Of a stretch of 7,048 nucleotides of DNA, positions 1 to 6,494 are shown piece by piece. The notes under the pieces are model-generated. The model saw nothing but the letters and a program-made list of their open reading frames with translations, did not search any database and was not told the DNA's origin. The stretch's first letter is position 1; each line of letters starts with the position of its first letter. This DNA comes from Bacteroidota bacterium. Lineage in GTDB: Bacteria > Bacteroidota > Bacteroidia > Bacteroidales > Prolixibacteraceae. A program made the translations under genes and the position numbers. Location of the stretch: assembly GCA_030695265.1 (NCBI GenBank), contig JAUYTA010000226.1, forward strand, positions 1 through 7,048, in the 5' to 3' direction.

Positions 1-393
1 GAAGGTTGGGGATTGACCAATGATGGAAAGCAATTTATTATGAGTGATGGCACCAATATTCTGACTTATCTTGACCCTGAAAGTTATAAACCGGTAAAAA
101 AAATTCAGGTATATGATGATAAAAATCCGGTTTTATACCTGAACGAGCTTGAATATTCCGACGGATTTATTTATGCCAATGTTTGGACTACCAATCTGAT
201 TGTAAAAATAGATCCTGAAACCGGTAAAGTACTGTCTAAAATAGATTTGGATGGTATTCTCACCATGATAAATTCTGATAAACAAGTGGATGTTTTAAAT
301 GGCATAGCAATAGATCCGGTCACAAAAAAGATGTATGTAACGGGTAAATTATATCCTAAACTGTTTGAAATTAAGCTTATTAAAAAAGGGTAG
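1..393 (+). CDS. Glutaminyl-peptide cyclotransferase (glutamine cyclotransferase family), C-terminal part, 5' end outside window
   Basis: The frame is open from base 1 and ends at TAG 391-393, so only the last 130 residues are present; family members are usually about 250-350 residues. The enzyme converts an N-terminal glutamine to pyroglutamate with release of ammonia. In Bacteroidota it is known to act on exported proteins whose mature end begins with Gln after signal peptidase I cleavage. Visible family marks, numbered from the first codon in the window, are EGWGLT (1-6), MSDG (14-17), LDP (24-26), LNELE (47-51), [14 protein letters not shown] (59-72), [10 protein letters not shown] (97-106) and [11 protein letters not shown] (114-124). 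Together these give the repeated-blade beta-propeller pattern of this family. The signal peptide or lipoprotein signal expected at the N-terminus cannot be seen. TTG at 13 is not the true start, because the conserved EGWG lies upstream of it. The gene is convergent with ruvB and overlaps it by 14 bp. Confidence 0.9.
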   Translation, partial: EGWGLTNDGKQFIMSDGTNILTYLDPESYKPVKKIQVYDDKNPVLYLNELEYSDGFIYANVWTTNLIVKIDPETGKVLSKIDLDGILTMINSDKQVDVLNGIAIDPVTKKMYVTGKLYPKLFEIKLIKKG

Positions 394-1405
394 GGGTGTC
401 GCCGTATTTAATTTTTCCCAGGTGTTTATAAGCCAGTTCAGTAACTTCTCTACCACGTGGAGTTCGCTTTAAAAATCCTTCCATTATCAGGAAAGGTTCG
501 TAAACTTCTTCAATGGTTCCGGTATCTTCGCCCACAGCAGTTGCAATTGTTGATAAACCAACAGGTCCGCCTTTGAATTTATCTATGATGGTTGTTAAAA
601 TTTTATTGTCCATTTCATCCAAACCATACTTGTCGATGTTCAGCGCATCCAACGCGTACAAAGTAATGTCGATATCAATTTCACCATTGCCTTTTACCTG
701 AGCAAAATCTCTTACGCGACGCAATAAAGCATTTACAATCCGGGGCGTTCCGCGACTTCTTGATGCTATTGAAACAGCTGCCTGATCTTCAATTTTCACA
801 TTCAGGATATAAGCCGAGCGTTTTACAATTTTGGTAAGTATATCAACGTCGTAGTATTCGAGATGCGATTTGATGCCGAAACGAGCCCGCAGGGGACTTG
901 TTAATAAACCAGAGCGTGTTGTTGCGCCAATTAAGGTAAAAGGGTTTAATTCGATCTGTATGGACCGCGCACTGGGTCCCTTGTCAATCATGATATCAAT
1001 CTTGTAATCCTCCATTGCCGAATAAAGGTATTCTTCAACAATTGGGCTCAAACGGTGAATTTCGTCGATAAACAAAACTGAATTAGGTTCAAGGTTTGTT
1101 AACAATCCAGCCAAATCTCCGGGCTTGTCCAATACAGGACCGGATGTTAGTTTCAGCGAAACACCCAATTCATTGGCAATAATATTTGAAAGTGTGGTTT
1201 TTCCAAGACCGGGAGGGCCGTGCAGTAAAACATGATCCAAAGCCTCGCCGCGCATTTTTGCAGCTTTTACAAATATTTTCAGGTTTTCAACAATTTTACT
1301 CTGCCCGCTAAAATCATCAAATTCAAGTGGCCTTAATTGCTTGTCAATATCTTTGTCAGTATCCGGGATTGATTCTTCCCTGAAATCGAAATGTTCGTTC
1401 ATCAT
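380..1405 (-). CDS. ruvB: Holliday junction branch-migration ATPase RuvB
   Basis: RuvB is the hexameric AAA+ motor that, with RuvA, drives branch migration of Holliday junctions during recombinational repair in the cytoplasm. The 341 residues match the normal family length of about 340. Motifs in order are [12 protein letters not shown] (24-35), Walker [10 protein letters not shown] (63-71), the RuvB-typical [13 protein letters not shown] (88-100), Walker [10 protein letters not shown] (111-119, D114/E115), sensor 1 GATTRSG (160-166), LRARFG (172-177) with the arginine finger, sensor 2 region [13 protein letters not shown] (218-230), and the C-terminal winged helix ([16 protein letters not shown] 279-294 to [18 protein letters not shown] 313-330). 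All catalytic motifs are intact. Two consecutive ATGs (1405 and 1402) are both possible starts. The gene lies 65 bp downstream of the receiver gene on the same strand. No ruvA or ruvC is in the window, which is common because ruvB is often unlinked in Bacteroidota. Confidence 0.98.
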   Translation of the reverse strand: MMNEHFDFREESIPDTDKDIDKQLRPLEFDDFSGQSKIVENLKIFVKAAKMRGEALDHVLLHGPPGLGKTTLSNIIANELGVSLKLTSGPVLDKPGDLAGLLTNLEPNSVLFIDEIHRLSPIVEEYLYSAMEDYKIDIMIDKGPSARSIQIELNPFTLIGATTRSGLLTSPLRARFGIKSHLEYYDVDILTKIVKRSAYILNVKIEDQAAVSIASRSRGTPRIVNALLRRVRDFAQVKGNGEIDIDITLYALDALNIDKYGLDEMDNKILTTIIDKFKGGPVGLSTIATAVGEDTGTIEEVYEPFLIMEGFLKRTPRGREVTELAYKHLGKIKYGDTPTLF

Positions 1406-1421
1406 TAGCTTTTAATCAGGC

Positions 1422-1429
1422 CAAATGTA
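1422..1429 (-). promoter_or_regulatory. Candidate ruvB promoter, -7 element TACATTTG
   Basis: On the - strand the bases read TACATTTG, an exact match to the Bacteroidota housekeeping -7 consensus TAnnTTTG. It lies in the 65-bp spacer between the receiver gene and ruvB. No good TTG -33 partner is seen 19-21 nt upstream; only a weak TTC lies nearby. The leader would be very short, about 10 nt before the ATG at 1405. If real, it would let ruvB be transcribed apart from the receiver gene. An 8-base pattern with two free positions can occur by chance. Confidence 0.3.
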
Positions 1430-1470
1430 AACAAATTAAGCTTGATGCTGAAGAATAGGATTGGATAAAA

Positions 1471-1860
1471 TCAGCTTGTTATATTCAATTCACTGAAGAT
1501 CACATTTAGTTTTTCAATATCAAACGGCTTCGACATAAAGTCATCCATTCCGTATGATATGCATGTATCCCGATCATTGTCCATTGTATTTGCAGTAAGC
1601 GCTATGATAGGAGTTCTTGAATCTGAATTAGTAATTTTTTCCTCTTCCCTTATTTGAATCGTAGCTTCAAGCCCATCCATAACCGGCATCATGATATCCA
1701 TTAAAATAACGTCAAATTTATTCTTACGAAATATCTCAACTGCCTCCAAACCATTGTTGGCAATAGTTACTTCGTGATTAAACTTTTTTAAACTAAACGT
1801 TACGATACGTTGGTTTAAAAGATTATCCTCCACCAATAATATTTTAAGTCTCTCTCCCAT
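1471..1860 (-). CDS. Stand-alone response regulator receiver (REC, CheY-like) protein
   Basis: The whole 129-residue protein is one receiver domain and no DNA-binding or enzymatic output domain follows. All phosphorylation-site residues are present: acidic pair E11/D12 in LLVEDN, phospho-acceptor D55 in VILMDIMMPVMDG, switch threonine T89 in IIALTA, and K111-P112 in MSKPF. The sequence around LLVEDNLLNQRIV and NNGLEAVE resembles receivers at the C-terminus of hybrid histidine kinases more than chemotaxis CheY, so a phosphorelay or single-domain shuttle role is plausible. That is inference. No histidine kinase is in the window. The ATG at 1858-1860 is preceded on its strand by a purine run (AGAAAGAG, about 6 nt upstream), which supports this start. 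It is divergent from the DUF4175-like gene and may be read through into ruvB. Confidence 0.92.
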   Translation of the reverse strand: MGERLKILLVEDNLLNQRIVTFSLKKFNHEVTIANNGLEAVEIFRKNKFDVILMDIMMPVMDGLEATIQIREEEKITNSDSRTPIIALTANTMDNDRDTCISYGMDDFMSKPFDIEKLNVIFSELNITS

Positions 1861-2031
1861 TGTTGCTCTTTCTAATCACCCAATACTGTTTATTCCGAAA
1901 AATAGAAAAAGGATACCCTCATTTTTCATTTATTTACACATTATTATAAATATTATTTTAGATCTAATTAAAAAGAATGAATATGAATATGTCCTGTTAG
2001 TTCGTTTGATATCTTTTTATTGTTTCGCTTG

Positions 2032-2045
2032 CATTTTTAAAAATG
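2032..2045. promoter_or_regulatory. 14-bp perfect palindrome, possible operator
   Basis: The sequence CATTTTTAAAAATG is fully self-complementary. It has no loop, so it is not a hairpin terminator but could be a site for a dimeric regulator. It sits about 170 bp upstream of the receiver start and about 320 bp upstream of the operon start. In DNA this A+T rich such a palindrome has a real chance of occurring at random (my rough estimate is about 0.15 for the whole intergenic region), so the call is weak. Confidence 0.2.
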
Positions 2046-2257
2046 GTGTTTTTATATTCTTTTTTTAACGGGTTATTAACAACGTAAAATAATGAACCTT
2101 AATTTAATAGCCTCTATAATAACATCTGTTGATTCAATTTTTTTTTAATAAATTTATACCGCAAAATAGGCACAATTTTGTTGATTCATGGTACAATTAG
2201 TATTTGTTAATTTTTCTTGTCTTTTCCAAAAAAATATCTAATACAAATATCAATCTA

Positions 2258-2265
2258 TATCTTTG
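2258..2265 (+). promoter_or_regulatory. Candidate operon promoter, -7 element TATCTTTG
   Basis: TATCTTTG is an exact match to the Bacteroidota -7 consensus TAnnTTTG. Transcription would start near 2270-2273, giving a leader of about 95 nt to the ATG at 2367. No TTG is present at the expected -33 position (about 2234-2239 reads A+T only), so the promoter is either weak, activator-dependent, or a chance match. It is the best rightward candidate I can see in the intergenic region. Confidence 0.4.
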
Positions 2266-2366
2266 TCATTAGTTTTTGATATTTTACCTGAACTTGTAAA
2301 CATCGGATTGAAATTTCTGTTTAAAAGTTAATATTTTAATTGGTTATAAATGAATGGCTTGTACTG

Positions 2367-5300
2367 ATGGATAAAAACTATAAACAGTTTGTTGATAAGC
2401 TAAATTCGTATATTAGGAAGTTTTACCTTTATCAGTTGATGAGGGGTTTAATGCTTTTTATACTGCTGATAATTGTTTATTGGGGTAGTATATCGCTTCT
2501 TGAGTACTTTAGCTATTTTGATCCGAAGATTAAATTAAGCATTGCAATTTTCACTGTATTGCTTACTTTATTTGTATTTATCTACTTCATAGTCAAACCA
2601 TTTATTAAATTATTAGGTTTTGGTAAAATATTAACTTTTTACGATGTTTCAACACATTTAAGTAAAAAGTATCCTGAAATAAAAGACCGTTTAATCAACA
2701 TTATTGAATTATCAAGTGAAGCTCATTTAAATTACTCTGATGAGTTAACAAAAGCAAGTATTGATCAGAAAATTAATGAGTTAAAAGTATTTTCATTTTC
2801 TGATGCTATACGATTGAAAGATTTGAAGATACTTTTTATTTCATTCTTAGGTGTATTTCTATTGTTCTCTGTATGGTTTATTAGTTTTCCTGAATTGTTT
2901 AAGGAAAGTTCAGTCAGGTTAATAAGGTATCAGCAGAAATTTGAAAAACCGGCTCCGTTTACTTTTTTGCTTGAAAATACCGATTTGGAAGTGATTATGG
3001 GTGAATCTATTGATTTACAATTGCTTTGTCAGGGTAAAGAAATCCCTGAGATGGTGTATGTAAATATAGGAGGAAATAACTTTTTAATGACGAAGGAAAA
3101 CGATGGTTTTCAATATACCATCGAAAATGTAAATAGTTCATTTTCAATATATTTTACAGATAAAAAGTATGTTTCAGAAGGATATAAAATTTCAGTAATT
3201 AATAAACCTTTTGTTTCTGAATTTACGCTGGATATTCAATCTCCGGGTTACACCGGGTTACAAACCCAAACGCTTCATAATATTGGCGATTTAAAAATAG
3301 CTTCAGGGTCAACCATACTTTGGAAATTTAAAACTGTAGATACTGACAGTTTGAAAATAATATTGAGCGACAGTTCTAAAATTTCAGGTATTAGAAATGG
3401 AAACGCATTTGAAGTAAAGAAAACATTTTTAAGCAATGCTGAATACCGCATTTCAATTAAGAATTCGAGATTGAAAGATGAAAACAGCCTTATTTATAAG
3501 ATTCAGGTAATTCCCGATTTGTTTCCTGAAATAAAGGTGGTACAGGTTAGTGATTCCATTGATTTAAGAAGATTTCATTTTAAAGGCAATATAATTGACG
3601 ATTACGGATTTCATAAGCTGGCTTTTGTATTCAATGTAGAAGGAAAAGACAGTTTAATTAATATTCCGGTTACACCCTATTTTCTAAATCAGGATTTTTA
3701 TTATTCATTTGATTTTGAATTGGTTAAAAGTTTAGGTAAATCGTTCAAGTATTACTTTGCAGTTTATGATAACGATTATATTAATCATTTTAAACGGACT
3801 ATCAGCGAAACTTTTACATTTAGTTTTCCGGATTACCAGGAAATACTTGCAAAAGAAAATTCGGATATGAATTCAATTGATCAGCTGTTAAAAAAAAGTT
3901 CAAAACTTACAGAGGAAATTCAGTTGGAGTTTAAAAACTTTAAAATGAAACAGATTAATTCGAACATGTCGGATTATGAAAAATTTCAAACAGTTAAAGA
4001 TATTGTGAATAAAAAGAATGAACTGGAAAAAGTGTTGGAACAGATTGCTCAGCAAAATAAGGATGCCAATAATTTTTTGAATTCATTTTCGGAAGACAAA
4101 GCTGAAATACTGAAAAAACAGCAACAAATTGAAGAACTGTTAAATGAAGTTTTTAGTGATGAATTGAAAAAATTGTTCGAGGAATTTAATGAACTGGCCA
4201 AACAATTTGATCCGAAAAAGTTTGAACAGTTATCGAAGGAGATGAATACCGGGTTGAACGATCTTTCAAAACAGTTGGATAAAAATATGCAGTTGCTCAA
4301 AAAATTGAAGGTGGAACAAAAAGTTGAAAGGGTTTTGGATGAGTTGAAAAAGCTGGCGGTTTCCGAAAAACAAATTCAGGAAGATATAAAAGACAAGGAT
4401 AATTTAATTGAGTCTGGCGAATCGGAAAAGAAAAATTTTAATCATTTAGACGAGATTGAGAAGGATTATAAGGATGCACTTGATTTTAATAAGACACTGG
4501 AAAAGCCAATGAATTTATTTGATACAGAAAATGAATTCAAAGATATTAAGGAAAACTATCAGGAAATTTTGAAAGAAGTTGAAAAGAAAAATCGCAGAAA
4601 AGCTGCGGATGGGATAGGGGAGAATGTAAAAAGTTTGGAAGAGTTGGCTTTTTCAATCGATCAAATGTTGAAGAGTAATAAGAAAAAAGAGAACAAAGTA
4701 AATATTGAGGATATAAAACAAATTCTTGATAATTTGATTTTGGGTTCTTTTGAACAGGAAAATTTACTGAAAACACTTTCTAAAATTGATTATAATAATC
4801 CGCTTATTAATGAGTTGAAAGTAAAGCAAAAGAATATGCAGCGTCAGGTTGAATTTGTGAAGGATTCGCTTTATGCGTTGTCTAAACGTACGCCTGAAAT
4901 AAGTTCAATCATCAATAAAGAGCTATTGTCGTTGGAAAGCAATGTTGGTTATTCATTCGATAATCTTGAGTCAGGAAATATCGGTGGTTCAAGAATGTAT
5001 CAGCAATACGGAATTACTGCGGCCAATAATTTAGCCTTGTTTTTGAGCGAAGCGCTTGATAACATTAAAAAACAGGAAGAAGCTGACGGAAGTGGCGAAG
5101 GAGATTGTGAGAAACCAGGCGGAAAGGGTTCAAAACCAAGTATGGGTGCGCTTAAAGAAAGTCAGAATTCTATAAAAGAGCAGTTGCAGAAAATGATTGA
5201 TCAGATGAAAAGCGGCGATATGGGAAAAATGGGTAAAAGTATTGGCCAAACAATTGCACAACAGGAGATTATGCAACAATTGATTCGTGATATGCTCAAT

Positions 5301-5651
5301 GGTACAACGGTTGGAAAAGAAGCAAAAGGTCAGTTACAAGCAATTGATCAGTTGTTGGAACAATCGAGGAAGGATTTGATTAACCGTAACATTAGCAATG
5401 AGTTGATAAATCGTCAGAACCTAATTTTATCAAAATTACTTGAAGCCGAAAAATCTGAAATTGAAAGGGATTTTGAGGATGAACGTGAATCGAAAACAGC
5501 CAATGATATAAAGAAAGGCAACCCTGAAGGTTATTTTGAGTTTAATAACAAAACCAAAAATGAGAATGAACTGTTAAAAAGAAGCAACTATCAGCTGCGT
5601 AATTTTTACGACCAGAAATACAACAACTTTTTAAACCAGATTAAGAATTAA
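2367..5651 (+). CDS. Large membrane-anchored coiled-coil protein, DUF4175-like, function unknown
   Basis: The product is about 1094 residues from the ATG at 2367. An in-frame TTG at 2340 would add nine residues, but the ATG sits closer to the first membrane segment. Predicted layout: charged N-terminus; hydrophobic segments at about 27-48, 56-78 and 153-173, with a soluble loop between the second and third; a beta-rich, probably periplasmic part at about 195-490; long heptad-like Lys/Glu/Leu-rich coiled coils at about 497-770 (for example KKQQQIEELLNEV); a second helical part at about 780-900; a Gly/Ser/Lys-rich linker at 905-926; and a Gln/Met-rich helical tail. This layout fits the Bacteroidota DUF4175 proteins, whose function I do not know. 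Assignment rests on layout, size and gene neighbourhood, not on an alignment. There is no enzymatic motif. The stop is 2 nt before the next gene, so the two are probably co-transcribed and coupled. A structural or envelope-stress role is speculation. Confidence 0.85.
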   Translation: MDKNYKQFVDKLNSYIRKFYLYQLMRGLMLFILLIIVYWGSISLLEYFSYFDPKIKLSIAIFTVLLTLFVFIYFIVKPFIKLLGFGKILTFYDVSTHLSKKYPEIKDRLINIIELSSEAHLNYSDELTKASIDQKINELKVFSFSDAIRLKDLKILFISFLGVFLLFSVWFISFPELFKESSVRLIRYQQKFEKPAPFTFLLENTDLEVIMGESIDLQLLCQGKEIPEMVYVNIGGNNFLMTKENDGFQYTIENVNSSFSIYFTDKKYVSEGYKISVINKPFVSEFTLDIQSPGYTGLQTQTLHNIGDLKIASGSTILWKFKTVDTDSLKIILSDSSKISGIRNGNAFEVKKTFLSNAEYRISIKNSRLKDENSLIYKIQVIPDLFPEIKVVQVSDSIDLRRFHFKGNIIDDYGFHKLAFVFNVEGKDSLINIPVTPYFLNQDFYYSFDFELVKSLGKSFKYYFAVYDNDYINHFKRTISETFTFSFPDYQEILAKENSDMNSIDQLLKKSSKLTEEIQLEFKNFKMKQINSNMSDYEKFQTVKDIVNKKNELEKVLEQIAQQNKDANNFLNSFSEDKAEILKKQQQIEELLNEVFSDELKKLFEEFNELAKQFDPKKFEQLSKEMNTGLNDLSKQLDKNMQLLKKLKVEQKVERVLDELKKLAVSEKQIQEDIKDKDNLIESGESEKKNFNHLDEIEKDYKDALDFNKTLEKPMNLFDTENEFKDIKENYQEILKEVEKKNRRKAADGIGENVKSLEELAFSIDQMLKSNKKKENKVNIEDIKQILDNLILGSFEQENLLKTLSKIDYNNPLINELKVKQKNMQRQVEFVKDSLYALSKRTPEISSIINKELLSLESNVGYSFDNLESGNIGGSRMYQQYGITAANNLALFLSEALDNIKKQEEADGSGEGDCEKPGGKGSKPSMGALKESQNSIKEQLQKMIDQMKSGDMGKMGKSIGQTIAQQEIMQQLIRDMLNGTTVGKEAKGQLQAIDQLLEQSRKDLINRNISNELINRQNLILSKLLEAEKSEIERDFEDERESKTANDIKKGNPEGYFEFNNKTKNENELLKRSNYQLRNFYDQKYNNFLNQIKN

Positions 5652-5653
5652 TT

Positions 5654-6052
5654 TTGGAACGCTCTTTAGTCATATCTTCACATCTGACGAATATAAAAGA
5701 AGTCAGAATTTTTCTGGAGAAAGTTTATCATGAATTTTCTTTGAGCAGGAATTCTTTTAATCATGTTTTTCTAGGAATTAGCGAAGCGGTTAACAATGCA
5801 ATTTTGCATGGAAATAAGTTGGATACCGAAAAAAAAGTATCTATAAAATTGAATTTATTTGATAATCAATTACATATTGAAATTGAAGACGAAGGCGATG
5901 GATTTTGTGATACTTTATTATTTGATCCCACTTTGCCTGAAAATATAAAATGCGAAAGCGGACGTGGTATTTATATTATACGTCAAATTGCCGATGAACT
6001 GGTTTTTAAAGAGGAAGGAAGAAAAGTTTATATGTTATTTACAATATCATAA
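5654..6052 (+). CDS. RsbW/SpoIIAB-like ATP-binding protein (HATPase_c_2, anti-sigma-factor kinase fold)
   Basis: This 132-residue single-domain GHKL ATPase matches the length of anti-sigma-factor serine kinases such as RsbW and SpoIIAB. Visible ATP-site motifs are the N box LGISEAVNNAILHGNK (40-55, with E44, N47/N48 and H52), the G1 box IEDEGDGF (77-84) and the G2 box SGRGIYIIRQIAD (102-114). Family members phosphorylate an anti-anti-sigma STAS protein and/or sequester a sigma factor, but neither partner is encoded here, so the target is unknown. The start must be non-ATG: the only in-frame Met is at residue 127, and an in-frame TAA lies at 5642-5644. TTG at 5654, 2 nt after the preceding stop, is the best choice, and ATT at 5651 is an alternative. 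Its TAA overlaps the ybeY ATG by one base (TAATG). Translation is probably coupled to both neighbours. Confidence 0.9.
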   Translation: MERSLVISSHLTNIKEVRIFLEKVYHEFSLSRNSFNHVFLGISEAVNNAILHGNKLDTEKKVSIKLNLFDNQLHIEIEDEGDGFCDTLLFDPTLPENIKCESGRGIYIIRQIADELVFKEEGRKVYMLFTIS

Positions 6053-6474
6053 TGCGTATTCATTATTGTAACGAAGATGTTACTGCTCCGAAGTTGCAGA
6101 AACGAAAAATAACCAGCTGGATTAGGGAAACTATTCATTCGGAAGGTAAAAAATCTGGAGAAATTTCTTTTATTTTCTGTTCCGATAATTATTTATTGGG
6201 AGTTAATAAGCAATATTTAAATCACGATTATTTTACCGATATCATTACGTTTGATTACGTTGAAAATGATATTATTTCGGGTGACATTTTTATAAGCTGC
6301 GACAGAGTGAAAGAGAATACAACAGAGTTTAAAACAACATTTGAAAATGAATTATCACGAATTATTATTCATGGTGTTCTGCATTTGTTGGGATATAAAG
6401 ACAAAATTAAAAAGGATAAACTATTGATGACCCAAAAGGAAGATTTTTACCTTGCGTTATTATCAAATAGTTGA
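6052..6474 (+). CDS. ybeY: Endoribonuclease YbeY, 16S rRNA maturation / ribosome quality control
   Basis: YbeY is a metal-dependent endoribonuclease of the UPF0054 family involved in 16S rRNA 3'-end maturation and ribosome quality control in the cytoplasm. The 140 residues are within the family range of about 140-170. Marks are VNKQYLNHDYFTDIITFDY (51-69), SGDIFISCDRV (76-86) and the metal-site motif HGVLHLLGYKD (107-117). In the usual HGxLHLxGYDH motif three histidines bind the metal; here H107 and H111 are kept but the third position is Asp (D117). I recall the same Lys-Asp pattern in other Bacteroidota YbeY proteins, so this is probably a lineage variant and not decay; Asp can also bind zinc. 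The ATG overlaps the preceding stop by one base. mnmG follows after 20 nt. Confidence 0.95.
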   Translation: MRIHYCNEDVTAPKLQKRKITSWIRETIHSEGKKSGEISFIFCSDNYLLGVNKQYLNHDYFTDIITFDYVENDIISGDIFISCDRVKENTTEFKTTFENELSRIIIHGVLHLLGYKDKIKKDKLLMTQKEDFYLALLSNS

Positions 6475-6494
6475 TTAATAAATAAATAAAAGAG

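Larger units (their letters stand above)
1861..2366. other. A+T-rich divergent intergenic region, no gene seen
   Basis: This region separates the leftward receiver gene from the rightward operon, so promoters for both should lie here. It is strongly A+T rich, with a run of nine T at 2138-2146 and T-rich blocks near 2062-2068 and 2211-2215. I find no ORF with protein-like features, no tRNA, no riboswitch-like conserved core and no GC-rich hairpin followed by a T tract. Candidate signals are the TATCTTTG box at 2258-2265 and the palindrome at 2032-2045. No exact TAnnTTTG box was found on the - strand for the receiver gene. Confidence 0.75.

Noticed and set aside
513..701. 62-codon + strand open frame inside ruvB.
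   Set aside because: It lies wholly antisense to a well-conserved ruvB and shows no protein-like motif of its own.
2121..2146. AACATCTGTT followed by a nine-T run, looked at as an intrinsic terminator.
   Set aside because: The only stem is four weak base pairs with a two-base loop and it is not followed closely by the T run; no + strand gene ends just upstream.
2127..2188. Direct repeat of TGTTGATTCA at 2127-2136 and 2179-2188, 52 bp apart, which could be paired regulator sites.
   Set aside because: With this base composition about one 10-base repeat pair is expected by chance in a region of this size, by my rough estimate, so there is no support beyond the match itself.
4049..4300. 83-codon - strand open frame rich in Ser, Asn, Phe and Cys.
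   Set aside because: It is the antisense image of the Lys/Glu/Leu-rich coiled coil of the large + strand gene; the biased composition follows from that.
4546..4776. 76-codon - strand open frame.
   Set aside because: It is also antisense to the coiled-coil gene, with no conserved features and no promoter or start signal.
5630..5636. TTTAAAC in phase as T-TTA-AAC near the end of the DUF4175-like gene, a classic -1 frameshift slippery heptamer that might fuse it to the HATPase.
   Set aside because: After a -1 shift the next codons are CCA, GAT and TAA (5642-5644), so translation stops before the HATPase begins. The shift would only replace the last few residues. No fusion results, and no clear downstream stem-loop was seen.
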